From contig JBCFBK010000074.1 in the NCBI GenBank assembly GCA_038562555.1, positions 1-21,056 on the forward strand: DNA of 21,056 nt, given 5' to 3'. The DNA is from JBCFBK01 sp038562555. Its GTDB lineage: Bacteria > Bacteroidota > Bacteroidia > Bacteroidales > Prolixibacteraceae. The notes below the pieces were generated by a model, which saw nothing but the letters and a program-made list of their open reading frames with translations, was not told the DNA's origin and did not search any database. Below, one piece after another: positions 1-7,883 of the stretch (position 1 is the stretch's first letter; every line of letters begins with the position of its first letter). Position numbers and translations under genes: made by a program.

Positions 1-1140
1 GAGGAGGAGAAAAAGACGGCTGAAGCTGAGGCCCGTTTTTTACGCGCGTTTTATTATTTTCAGCTCTATAGTTTATATGGGGATGTGCCACTTGTTCTGG
101 AACCCCTCGACCTTGAAACCCAGCACCAGCCCAAGGTGGCGGCTGCCCAGGTTCTCGGGCAGGTGATCGCTGATCTTGATTTTGGCATTGAAAATCTGAA
201 TGCTGTTCCGTATTATGACAATGGAGGACATGTCACGCAGACAACCGCACAGGCGCTCAAAGCACGCGCACTGATCTTTGCAGCTTACGGAAATACGGGG
301 ACACCCGATCCGGCACTGCTTACAGAGGTCAGGGACCTTTGTAAGCAGATTATACCTCAATACACATTAAGTCCGGTTTTTGAAGATCTTTTTCAGGACG
401 CCGGACAGCAGGGAAATCCGGAAATTCTGTTTTCGGTCAATTATCTTGCGCCGGATAACGTACCGACCTACGGGACCGACCTGATTTACGGCGACTGGAT
501 CACCGTAAGCCCGCTTCAGAATTTTGTTGACGCTTTTGAATGCAGCGACGGGCTTCCCTGGGGTGTTTCACTGCTCACGGACCCCGAAAATCCGTTCGTT
601 AACCGTGACCCCCGGCTAAGTAAAACAGTATTTGCCGATCATGTTGACTGGGGGAACGGGAACGTCCATAATCCTTCGAACAGCAGACCAACGGGTTACG
701 GACTCAAAAAATTTCTGGAACCGGGAAACCTGCCTTACGGGTATTCGACCCTGAGCCAGCAAAATGCGGTGATTCTTCGCCTGGGTGAGGTGCTGCTGAT
801 GTATGCCGAGGCGCAGAATGAGCTTGCCGGCCCCGACCAATCGGTTTATGCGGCCATGACCACCTTGCGCACCCGGGTCAGCATGCCCCCTTTCCCTGCG
901 GGGATGACAAAAGCCCAGATGCGTGAACGGATCAGGCATGAACGGAGGATCGAACTTGCCTTTGAAGGATTACGTTACTTCGATCTGAAACGGTGGCACA
1001 TTGCCGGAGATGTGTTAAATCAGGTAACTGACGGATTTTTACCCTATAAATGGGAAGACCGGTTTTATCACTGGCCACTTCCGCAAACGGAGATTGACAA
1101 GAACAACGGTGTTTTGGAGCAAAATCCCGATTACGAATAA
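1..1140 (+). CDS. SusD/RagB-family glycan-binding lipoprotein, 5' end missing
   Basis: Surface lipoprotein that binds oligosaccharides and caps a SusC transporter. The frame is open from the first base, so the N-terminus, signal peptide and lipobox lie outside the window; 379 residues are visible against a usual 480-600. Family hallmarks are the helical segment ARFLRAFYYFQLYSLYGDVPL near visible residues 11-31 and the C-terminal block RHERRIELAFEGLRYFDLKRW around residues 312-332. The protein ends with the typical WPLPQTEID and NPDYE tail. A SusC gene is expected just upstream. The GH95 gene follows after 81 bp that contain a hairpin, so the two probably belong to the same locus. The ligand cannot be read from the sequence; the GH95 neighbour hints at a glycan with alpha-L-fucosyl or alpha-L-galactosyl ends. 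The family call is very safe; the substrate is inference. Confidence 0.95.
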   Translation, partial: EEEKKTAEAEARFLRAFYYFQLYSLYGDVPLVLEPLDLETQHQPKVAAAQVLGQVIADLDFGIENLNAVPYYDNGGHVTQTTAQALKARALIFAAYGNTGTPDPALLTEVRDLCKQIIPQYTLSPVFEDLFQDAGQQGNPEILFSVNYLAPDNVPTYGTDLIYGDWITVSPLQNFVDAFECSDGLPWGVSLLTDPENPFVNRDPRLSKTVFADHVDWGNGNVHNPSNSRPTGYGLKKFLEPGNLPYGYSTLSQQNAVILRLGEVLLMYAEAQNELAGPDQSVYAAMTTLRTRVSMPPFPAGMTKAQMRERIRHERRIELAFEGLRYFDLKRWHIAGDVLNQVTDGFLPYKWEDRFYHWPLPQTEIDKNNGVLEQNPDYE

Positions 1141-1160
1141 AACTAATTGTTATCTTACAG

Positions 1161-1194
1161 GGACGGAGATTGCCTGTCACAATGCTCTCCGCCC
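1161..1194 (+). terminator. GC-rich hairpin downstream of susD
   Basis: GGACGGAGA (1161-1169) pairs with TCTCCGCCC (1186-1194) at eight of nine positions, with a 16-nt loop. No clear U-run follows, only TTGTTATAATAT, so this may be an attenuator or an mRNA-stabilising 3' structure rather than a full terminator. A similar hairpin follows the second susD gene at 16725-16755. Confidence 0.5.
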
Positions 1195-1221
1195 TTGTTA
1201 TAATATAAAAACGGAAATAGA

Positions 1222-3660
1222 ATGAGCGATAAAAGATTTTATCTGGTTGCTGCTGCTTTATCAGTTGCCCTGTTTTCTCAGTCGGCGGAGAAAGAATCCG
1301 GGAAACAGTTCCTTAAACTTTGGTATACGGAACCTGCCGATGCGTCGGTTCCCGACAATCCCGGCGGAGGGGAGGATAGTCCCGAATGGCTGAAGGCATT
1401 GCCATCGGGAAACGGCTCTTTGGGGGCGATGGTTTTTGGAGATGTAAACCGGGAACGCATTCAGCTGAATGAAGAAAGTATGTGGTCGGGAAGTCACGCC
1501 GACAGCGACAACCCCGAGGCATTGGCTACCCTGCCTGAGATACGCAAACTTTTATTTGCAGGAAAATATAGGGAGGCTTCCGAACTCATCAACCGGACGC
1601 AAATCTGCAAAGGGCCCGGCTCAGGCCATGGACAGGGAGCTTCAGTTCCTTTCGGCTGCTTTCAGACCCTGGGCGATCTTTGGATCGACAATGGAAGTCA
1701 GGCGTCATATACCAACTATCACCGCGAGCTCGATCTGGACGAGGCCATTGTACGCGTGCGTTATACACAGGATGGGGTGAATTATACGCGCGAGATTTTT
1801 ACAAGTTATCCCGATCAGGTCATCGTGATGCGCTTCTCTGCCGACAAGCCCGGGAAAATTTCATTCACGTGTACAATGAATCGTCCGGAGCGGTATAAAA
1901 CATATACGGAAGGCAGTCAGCTGATCATGACCGGCGCGCTTAACGATGGCCAAGGTGGCGATGGGCTGCAGTACATGGCCAGGCTGAAGGCCGCACATAC
2001 AAACGGGAATGTTTTTTATCAGAATGGCAGTCTGGTTGTCCGGCAGGCCGATGAGGCGATCCTTTTTTTATCGGCGTCGACCGACTATCTCTTAAAGTAT
2101 CCGGCCTATAAGGGTCGGGATTTTACGGCGATCACCGGTAACCAGATAAAAAGAGCCATTGGCCAACCCTTCGAAAAACTGCTTGAAAGGCATAAGGCAG
2201 ATTATCAGCAATACTTCAGGCGCGTAAGCCTTGATCTTACTCCTGATGAAATTGCATCTGTTCCCACCATCGAGCGGCTGGAAAATTTTAAAAAGGGGAA
2301 AGCAGACGCTCATTTAATCGAACTGATGTTTCAGTACGGGCGTTACCTGCTGATCTCTTCATCCAGGCCGGGAAGCCTGCCGGCCAACCTGCAGGGAATC
2401 TGGGCCAACCAGATCCAGACGCCCTGGAACGGAGACTATCATACGGATGTGAACGTGGAAATGAATTACTGGCCGGCTGAGGTGACCAACCTGCCGGAAA
2501 TGCACCTGCCGCTGTTTGATCTGATCGAATCCCTGACCGGTCCGGGCAAAAAAACGGCAAAAATACAATACGGGCTCGATGGATGGATTGTTCATCCGAT
2601 CACGAATGTATGGGGATATACCTCTCCGGGCGAGGCTGCAAGCTGGGGGATGCACACCGGTGCGGGGGCGTGGATCTGTTCGCATATTGGTGAGCATTAT
2701 GCATTCACAGGAGATCTGGAATTTTTGAAAAGGATGTATCCGGTCTTGAAATCGTCAGTCGAATTTTACCTGGGCTGGCTCGTGGAGGACCCTGAAACGG
2801 GAACGCTTGTTTCGGGACCCGCCGTTTCACCCGAAAATACGTTCATAGCGCCCGACGGAAGCCATTGTCAGTTCAGTATGGGGCCTGCTCATGATCAGCA
2901 GGTGATCTGGCAACTTTTTACAGATTTTCTGATGGCTTCCCGGGAGTTGGGGATCAGCAGTGGCTTTGCAGCTAAGGTCATGGCAGCAAAAGCTAAACTG
3001 GGCGAACCACAAATCGGAGCAGACGGACGGCTCATGGAATGGGCGGAGGAATTCGCAGAAACCGAACCGGGACATCGCCATATTTCCCATCTTTTTGCCG
3101 TTCATCCGGGCAATCAGATTACGGTTGAACATACTCCCCGATTAGCAGGCGCAGCAAAAAAGTCGCTTGATTTCCGGATAGCCAATGGTGGCGGCCATAC
3201 TGGTTGGAGTGCGGCCTGGCTGATCAGTCAGTATGCCCGCTTGCAGGAACCCGATAAAGCCGGCGAAAGCCTTCAGACCGTGATCAAAAAAAGCACTTCA
3301 CCGAACTTGTTTGGTCAGCATCCACCCTTTCAGATGGATGCCAATTTTGGCTTTACGGCCGGGATTGCAGAGATGCTGATCCAAAGTCATGAGGGGATGA
3401 TCCGGCTGTTGCCGGCCTTGTCGAAAGAATGGAAGAATGGCAGCGTACGTGGTTTATGCGCCCGCGGAGGTTTCGTTGTGGATATGGAATGGGCAAACGG
3501 AAAGCTCACCGCAGCACGGGTCCATTCGCTGTTGGGCAACCCGCTGTACCTCCGGTATGGTGAAAAGACATTTCACCTGCCAAAGACCGGACGTGGGAAA
3601 ATATACGCCTTTGGTGCGTCGGTTAACCTGCTGGATGTGAAGCAGGGAGCCGGGCAATAG
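1222..3660 (+). CDS. GH95 family glycoside hydrolase (alpha-L-fucosidase / alpha-L-galactosidase)
   Basis: Inverting exo-glycosidase that removes terminal alpha-L-fucose (typically 1,2-linked) or, in some members, alpha-L-galactose. The 812 residues match the family's usual 750-850. A hydrophobic N-terminus (about residues 6-18, ending near SQSA, with no lipobox Cys) suggests a Sec signal and a periplasmic enzyme. The order is an N-terminal beta domain (LPSGNGSLGAMVFG, LNEESMWSG), a linker, an (alpha/alpha)6 barrel and a C-terminal beta domain. Expected catalytic motifs are SPEN with the probable acid E538, FQMDANFG with D706, and HRHISHL at 619-624. The paired-Asn motif reads D409-V-N411 where I expect N-x-N, so the first base-site Asn appears to be Asp. 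The family is secure; fucose versus L-galactose specificity is not. The gene lies 81 bp after susD and 106 bp before glycerate kinase. Confidence 0.93.
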   Translation: MSDKRFYLVAAALSVALFSQSAEKESGKQFLKLWYTEPADASVPDNPGGGEDSPEWLKALPSGNGSLGAMVFGDVNRERIQLNEESMWSGSHADSDNPEALATLPEIRKLLFAGKYREASELINRTQICKGPGSGHGQGASVPFGCFQTLGDLWIDNGSQASYTNYHRELDLDEAIVRVRYTQDGVNYTREIFTSYPDQVIVMRFSADKPGKISFTCTMNRPERYKTYTEGSQLIMTGALNDGQGGDGLQYMARLKAAHTNGNVFYQNGSLVVRQADEAILFLSASTDYLLKYPAYKGRDFTAITGNQIKRAIGQPFEKLLERHKADYQQYFRRVSLDLTPDEIASVPTIERLENFKKGKADAHLIELMFQYGRYLLISSSRPGSLPANLQGIWANQIQTPWNGDYHTDVNVEMNYWPAEVTNLPEMHLPLFDLIESLTGPGKKTAKIQYGLDGWIVHPITNVWGYTSPGEAASWGMHTGAGAWICSHIGEHYAFTGDLEFLKRMYPVLKSSVEFYLGWLVEDPETGTLVSGPAVSPENTFIAPDGSHCQFSMGPAHDQQVIWQLFTDFLMASRELGISSGFAAKVMAAKAKLGEPQIGADGRLMEWAEEFAETEPGHRHISHLFAVHPGNQITVEHTPRLAGAAKKSLDFRIANGGGHTGWSAAWLISQYARLQEPDKAGESLQTVIKKSTSPNLFGQHPPFQMDANFGFTAGIAEMLIQSHEGMIRLLPALSKEWKNGSVRGLCARGGFVVDMEWANGKLTAARVHSLLGNPLYLRYGEKTFHLPKTGRGKIYAFGASVNLLDVKQGAGQ

Positions 3661-3675
3661 GGGCGTTCTTGCCCG
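3651..3675 (+). other. Hairpin spanning the GH95 stop codon
   Basis: CGGGCAA (3651-3657) and TTGCCCG (3669-3675) form a perfect 7-bp inverted repeat around an 11-nt loop that contains the TAG stop. No T-run follows, so termination is uncertain; it may simply mark the 3' end of the transcript. Confidence 0.35.
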
Positions 3676-3712
3676 AACCGGTTTCCTTAAAGGTGGATTC
3701 GTATTCCGCGAT

Positions 3713-3744
3713 CTTGCACAGCGGGCGGTTTTTCGCTAATTTTA
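3713..3744 (+). promoter_or_regulatory. Possible Bacteroidota-type promoter for glycerate kinase
   Basis: CTTG (3713-3716) and TAATTTTA (3737-3744) sit 20 bp apart. They resemble the Bacteroidota -33 TTTG and -7 TAnnTTTG elements, each with one mismatch. A start site about 7 bp downstream would leave a leader of 15-20 nt before the ATG at 3767. Such matches arise often by chance. Confidence 0.25.
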
Positions 3745-3766
3745 TGCTGTTTAACCAAAGCCAGTC

Positions 3767-4906
3767 ATGCATATCGTTATTGCTCCTGATTCTTTTAAAG
3801 CATGCCTTTCAGCCGCACAAGTCGCTGCAGCTATTTCGGAAGGGATCGCACGGATTACTTCCGAAGCTGAACTGATCTGTATCCCGATAGCTGATGGTGG
3901 CGAGGGGACGGTACAGGCGCTCGTCACCGCGACGGGCGGGCGTATCGTTCCTGCTGCGGCGGTCGATGCGCTGAACAGGCCGGTTAAGTCATTCTATGGC
4001 GTATTGGGCGACGGTGAAACTGCGGTGATTGAAATGGCTGCCGCTTCCGGAATTGAACTGCTTTCGGATGAAGAGCTTAATCCGTTAATCACCTCCACCT
4101 ATGGAACGGGATTGCTGATGAAAGCTGCGATGGAGGCGGGTTTTACCCGGATTATTCTGGCCATTGGAGGGAGCGCCACCAACGACGGAGGGGCCGGCAT
4201 GGCACAGGCACTGGGCTTTGATCTTTTAGATAATGCAGGCAAGCCCATCGGACCGGGAGGCGGTGCGCTGGGTGAACTTGAATCGATCGGACAGTCGCAT
4301 GTTCATCCACTGCTTCGGGAGACAACGTTCACCGTCGCGAGCGACGTCAGGAACCCGCTATTGGGCCTTTCGGGCGCCACCCGGGTGTACGCACCCCAGA
4401 AAGGGGCAACACCTCAAATGCTGGAACAGCTTGAAAAGAATATGAGCCATTATGCAGCGGTACTGGAGAAGGAATTCGGAAGCGGTATTGCCAACGCGCC
4501 GGGGGCCGGAGCGGCCGGCGGACTGGGGGCGGGGTTGATGGCGTTTTGCCGCGCCGAAATGGGATCCGGCTTTGATCTGATCAGCAAACTGACCCGGCTG
4601 GAAGACCGGATTAAGCAAGCTGCGGTGGTATTCACGGCCGAAGGGAAAATTGATTCACAGACTGCTTCCGGAAAAACAATCAGCGGAATAGCTCAACTGG
4701 CAAAAGAATACCAGGTTCCGGTTGTCGCCCTGGCCGGAATGGTCGAAGACGACCTGACAACGCTCTACGAGCAGGGTGTCACAACCGTGTTTACTATTGC
4801 CGACCGGCCTATGAGTCTGGAAGAATCGAAAGCACGTGCCGGCGAATTGCTGGCGACTACCTCCGGGCGGATCATGCGCCTGACGATGAATCTGCTTAAA
4901 AAATAA
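3767..4906 (+). CDS. Glycerate 2-kinase (GarK/GlxK family)
   Basis: Cytoplasmic kinase of the type I glycerate kinase family, which phosphorylates D-glycerate with ATP to 2-phosphoglycerate and so feeds lower glycolysis. At 379 residues it is full length. It starts MHIVIAPDSFKACLSA, matching the family opening, and continues with ADGGEGT near residue 44, the GGSATNDGGAG loop at 134-144, a glycine-rich GAAGGLGAGL segment and TAEGKIDSQTASGK at about 290-303. There is no signal peptide. It lies 106 bp after GH95 on the same strand, separated by a hairpin and a weak promoter candidate, so it could be co-transcribed or separate. Glycerate is not a usual intermediate of fucose breakdown, so the link to the PUL is unclear; glycerate from uronic or aldaric acid or glyoxylate metabolism would fit. 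Whether the product is the 2- or 3-phosphate is assigned from family knowledge only. Confidence 0.93.
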   Translation: MHIVIAPDSFKACLSAAQVAAAISEGIARITSEAELICIPIADGGEGTVQALVTATGGRIVPAAAVDALNRPVKSFYGVLGDGETAVIEMAAASGIELLSDEELNPLITSTYGTGLLMKAAMEAGFTRIILAIGGSATNDGGAGMAQALGFDLLDNAGKPIGPGGGALGELESIGQSHVHPLLRETTFTVASDVRNPLLGLSGATRVYAPQKGATPQMLEQLEKNMSHYAAVLEKEFGSGIANAPGAGAAGGLGAGLMAFCRAEMGSGFDLISKLTRLEDRIKQAAVVFTAEGKIDSQTASGKTISGIAQLAKEYQVPVVALAGMVEDDLTTLYEQGVTTVFTIADRPMSLEESKARAGELLATTSGRIMRLTMNLLKK

Positions 4907-4994
4907 GGAATCTGCCGGTTCTCGCCACGGTTCTGTCCAATGAGACAAATCGGTCGGGCGACGGGCTGAGTCGAAAAAACAGACATTTTTCCCT

Positions 4995-5002
4995 GGAAGG
5001 AG
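4995..5002 (+). promoter_or_regulatory. Shine-Dalgarno site deciding a TTG start
   Basis: GGAAGGAG ends at 5002, 8 nt before TTG 5011. The other in-frame candidate, GTG 5002, overlaps the site itself and could not use it. Strong Shine-Dalgarno sites are otherwise scarce in this window. Confidence 0.5.
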
Positions 5003-5010
5003 TGACCCTT

Positions 5011-6309
5011 TTGGATCATACAGACAATCATACGAAGCAAGGACCCAAATTTTTTTGGTTTGCCCTTGATAATGCAGCGAAAATATTTCCTGCCGTTATC
5101 TCTAAAAAATTCACGGCTGTATTCCGGCTGACGGCTGTATTCCGGCAGCCTGTAAAAATAAAGCCTTTACGGAAGGCGGTTCTGCTTGCAGAAAGGCGGT
5201 TTCCTTATTTCATGGTTCAGCTTAAGGAAGGGTTTTTCTGGTACTACCTGGAGTATCTGCCTAAGCACATTCCCATTGAAGCGGACCAACAGATCTATTG
5301 CTCGAAGTTTCGCAAAGGAGAGCTCCTGATCCGGATTCTCGTCAAAAATACCAGTTTAAGTATTGAATTTTCACATATTCTGACTGACGGAGGAGGAGCA
5401 CTGGAATTTCTTAAAACCATCCTGGTTTTATATGCAGCGGAATGCGGAGCTGAAATTCCTGCAGCATATCAGCTCCCTGAACCGGTTGCCCCGATACCGG
5501 AAGAGGAATATGAAGATGCCTATAACCGCTACTTTAAAGAGGAAATTCCACCCATGGTGAAAAGATCAAAGGCATTTCACCTGCCCTATATGCTAAAGCC
5601 ATTTGCGCGTTTCAGCAGGCTCAATGCAATTCTTTCCATAAAGGAACTGCAACAGGCTGCCCGAGCGAAAGGTGTGAGTGTTACCGTCTACCTGGTTGCA
5701 GTTTATCTTTACGTTTTGCAGGAAATATTTGAAAATCGGAGTACCTCAAACAAGTATAGAAGGAATAAGCGGCTCCGGATACAGGTGCCGGTGAACTTAA
5801 GGAAAATTTTCCCGTCACGGACCATGCGGAATTTTTCCCTGTTCGTCATGCCGGAAATTGATCTGCGTCTCGGTCATTACACCTTTGATGAGATCATTAA
5901 ATCAGTATACCATCAGATGATGCTTGAAACCGATGAGAAGTTGATCAATAAGAACATTGCAAGGAATGTTGGCGGGGAAAAGAAATTGTTTATCAGAGGG
6001 ATCCCGTTATTCCTGAAAAGCTTTATTTTAAGGATGAAATACTATTCACTGGGGCCCGTTCAATACAGCGGGGTGCTTACAAATATCGGAAAAGTGACCT
6101 TGCCGGAAGAGGCCGGTGCGATGCTTGATCATTTTCTGATAACACCGCCTCCGCCCAATAAGCTGCTGAAAGTGAGTTGCGGTGCTGCTGGTTTTGGCGA
6201 TAAAATGGTGATCTGCTTTGGAAATATCACCCATTCGCATGAATTTGAAGAGAAATATTTGCAATTTATCAGGGATCAGATGATCGCTGTCGAAAGGAGT
6301 GAGCTATGA
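5011..6309 (+). CDS. Condensation-domain-like acyltransferase (alcohol acetyltransferase superfamily)
   Basis: Probable acyl-CoA or acyl-carrier-dependent O/N-acyltransferase of the chloramphenicol acetyltransferase/condensation-domain fold; the acceptor is unknown. The 432 residues include SHILTDGGGALEFL, with HxxxDG at H122 to G127: the second His of the classical HHxxxDG is kept and the first is Ser. A late block, YSGVLTNIGKVTLP, resembles the conserved SNxG strand of the fold. There is no signal peptide or clear membrane segment. The TTG start is preferred because GGAAGGAG lies 8 nt upstream; GTG 5002 would add three residues. The TGA stop overlaps the ATG of the zinc-ribbon membrane protein (ATGA), indicating translational coupling and a shared role, possibly acylation of a lipid or cell-envelope molecule. 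An 18-bp tandem duplication near the N-terminus encodes TAVFRL-TAVFRQ. The superfamily call is fairly secure; the reaction is not. Confidence 0.75.
   Translation: MDHTDNHTKQGPKFFWFALDNAAKIFPAVISKKFTAVFRLTAVFRQPVKIKPLRKAVLLAERRFPYFMVQLKEGFFWYYLEYLPKHIPIEADQQIYCSKFRKGELLIRILVKNTSLSIEFSHILTDGGGALEFLKTILVLYAAECGAEIPAAYQLPEPVAPIPEEEYEDAYNRYFKEEIPPMVKRSKAFHLPYMLKPFARFSRLNAILSIKELQQAARAKGVSVTVYLVAVYLYVLQEIFENRSTSNKYRRNKRLRIQVPVNLRKIFPSRTMRNFSLFVMPEIDLRLGHYTFDEIIKSVYHQMMLETDEKLINKNIARNVGGEKKLFIRGIPLFLKSFILRMKYYSLGPVQYSGVLTNIGKVTLPEEAGAMLDHFLITPPPPNKLLKVSCGAAGFGDKMVICFGNITHSHEFEEKYLQFIRDQMIAVERSEL
5113..5148 (+). repeat. 18-bp tandem duplication inside the acyltransferase gene
   Basis: ACGGCTGTATTCCGGCTG (5113-5130) is followed immediately by ACGGCTGTATTCCGGCAG (5131-5148), matching at 17 of 18 positions. 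The unit is a multiple of three, so the frame is kept and the protein reads TAVFRL then TAVFRQ. Confidence 0.9.
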
Positions 6310-7031
6310 TACAATGTCCTGAATGTGGTGTGGAACTGGAAGAAAATGCCAATTTTTGTTCGCTCTGCGGTATCCCGTTAGCCGATAAATCGTCGGAGGA
6401 ACCGGCCTATGTCAGATCCGGTAAAGCAAGGAAAGAAGAGAAACTGCTAACAGATTACCGGAAACTAACCGGCTTTCAAAAAAGGAAAATTTTCTGGAAA
6501 ATTTCCGGGGTCATTCTCATTTCGGGCATTGTCAGTACCCTGTTGATCGACTTTTTTGTGAATCAAGGCATCACCTGGTCCAGGTTTCCGGCGACCGTCG
6601 GTTTGGTACTCTATATCAATTTCACCCTGAACACATTCCTGCGAAAAAAGATTATCCTGATGCTGTTGCTTAGTTTTGTATCGGTCTCCGGACTATTTTT
6701 ACTTTTTGATTTCTATGCCGGAGGTACAGGGGGGAGAGTAAAGCTGGGAATTCCGGTTTTAGTGGCAGGCTATATCGTCGTGCTGACTCTTGTTTTCGTG
6801 ATCCGGAATTCAAGGCAAAAAGGACTGAACGTAATCGCTTATTCGCTGCTGGCAGCGGGGCTGCTGTGTGGTTGCGTTGATGCACTGATCACAATCTATA
6901 ACAGGAACAGACTGAGGATTGACTGGAGTCTGGTCGTTATGGTTTCGGTCCTGTTTGTCTCTCTGCTTTTGTTGTATATTCATTACCAGCTGAGAAAAGC
7001 AACCGACCTGAAACGGTTTTTTCACATTTGA
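6306..7031 (+). CDS. Zinc-ribbon polytopic membrane protein (DUF6320-like)
   Basis: Membrane protein of 241 residues with unknown function. It opens with a four-Cys zinc ribbon (C4-P-E-C7 and C18-S-L-C21), followed by a charged linker up to about residue 62. After that come about six hydrophobic segments, starting with ISGVILISGIVSTLLIDFF and ending near residue 231, and a short basic tail. This architecture matches what I recall of DUF6320 proteins, which often sit beside condensation-type acyltransferases; that recollection is unchecked. The ATG overlaps the TGA of the acyltransferase, so the two products are probably made together and may form a membrane-bound acyl-transfer unit. The gene ends only 8 bp from the convergent CPBP-like gene, with no terminator visible between them. 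Confidence 0.7.
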   Translation: MIQCPECGVELEENANFCSLCGIPLADKSSEEPAYVRSGKARKEEKLLTDYRKLTGFQKRKIFWKISGVILISGIVSTLLIDFFVNQGITWSRFPATVGLVLYINFTLNTFLRKKIILMLLLSFVSVSGLFLLFDFYAGGTGGRVKLGIPVLVAGYIVVLTLVFVIRNSRQKGLNVIAYSLLAAGLLCGCVDALITIYNRNRLRIDWSLVVMVSVLFVSLLLLYIHYQLRKATDLKRFFHI

Positions 7032-7039
7032 TCCTTAAG

Positions 7040-7672
7040 CTAAAAGATACTCCAGAGCTCACTCCACAGATCCCGTCCAATAACAAAATACAAAAACAGG
7101 CTCCCCAGCCATCCGTGGTAGAGTCCAAGGGACCACAGGTTTTTCCACCGGAAGTAAGCGGTTAAAAACAATAATTCCATCACAAAGGCAAACAGCATCA
7201 GGGTCAGGCTGGGGTAGTGGACCAGGGCGAAAAGAAAGGAAGTGAGCAGGATGATTTGGGGACGGCTGAGCTTTAGCGTACTGATGGCGTACAGATTTCC
7301 GACAATAAGCGGAATGACCAGAAATTGCTGAAACACACCCCAGACCGGATAGAAGACGAAAATGGGTATCACATGCCAATTCAGGAAGACGGCCTTGACC
7401 GCGAGACCATACCAGACGATCCCGGCAACACCGGCCAGGGCAAACGGCGTGAGGAAAAGGAAGGACTGCTTAAAATTTTTTCTTTGAAAGCCCCAGTCAC
7501 GCAAAATGAATGCATTCCCCTGGCGCCGTTTATAAATATAAACAGCCCAGAACAGACAGACCGCTGCAATGTAGAACAGGCGCAGTTCCAGCCATTCGCT
7601 GAGTACAAACCGCAGAGCGCCTGTTAAAATCACTGCCCCTGCTTCAAACCACCTGCGTTTGTCCGTTTCCAT
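7040..7672 (-). CDS. CPBP-type membrane protein with degenerate protease motif
   Basis: Polytopic membrane protein of 210 residues resembling CPBP (Abi/Rce1-type) intramembrane proteases. Several hydrophobic helices are visible. Motif 2 is present as F148-x-x-x-H152 (FALVHYP), and motif 3 as H186 in LGLYHGW. Motif 1, normally EExxxR, reads Q115-Q116-F-L-V-I-P, so both catalytic Glu residues and the Arg are absent. If the alignment is right, the protein is unlikely to be an active glutamic protease and may have a scaffold or binding role. It is the only minus-strand gene in the window, convergent with the zinc-ribbon gene and divergent from the two-component regulator. ATG 7672 is the natural start (METDKRRW). 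The family call is moderate because it rests on two short motifs and topology. Confidence 0.65.
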   Translation of the reverse strand: METDKRRWFEAGAVILTGALRFVLSEWLELRLFYIAAVCLFWAVYIYKRRQGNAFILRDWGFQRKNFKQSFLFLTPFALAGVAGIVWYGLAVKAVFLNWHVIPIFVFYPVWGVFQQFLVIPLIVGNLYAISTLKLSRPQIILLTSFLFALVHYPSLTLMLFAFVMELLFLTAYFRWKNLWSLGLYHGWLGSLFLYFVIGRDLWSELWSIF

Positions 7673-7883
7673 GTTGGTGTATATCAGAACCGATTGTGGT
7701 TACTCTTAAAGTTAATTACTAAAATGCAATAACTTTCAAGGTTTTAAATTGTTTGTTCATGCAGGAAAAATTCTGTCCTGGTAAAGGTGAGAGGCGTACA
7801 AGTCTGGAAGAGTAAATTTTATCCCGCCTGCGCTGAAGCGGATGCTTTTTGTTGCGCGCCGGATCCTGTCAAATTCATTGTTT
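7673..7883. other. Divergent intergenic region
   Basis: This AT-rich stretch lies between the minus-strand CPBP-like gene and the hybrid regulator and should hold both promoters. TAACTTTC (7730-7737) and TAAATTTT (7813-7820) resemble -7 elements of the phylum on the plus strand, but neither has a TTG at the expected upstream distance. I found no convincing operator, hairpin or small gene. Confidence 0.4.

Noticed and set aside
1199..1204. TATAAT before the GH95 gene
   Set aside because: It looks like an enterobacterial -10 box, but the main sigma factor of Bacteroidota uses TAnnTTTG. An AT-rich leader explains it.
4907..4994. Gap between glycerate kinase and the acyltransferase searched for a terminator or promoter
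   Set aside because: Only a 4-bp TGTC/GACA hairpin is present and there is no convincing -33/-7 pair.
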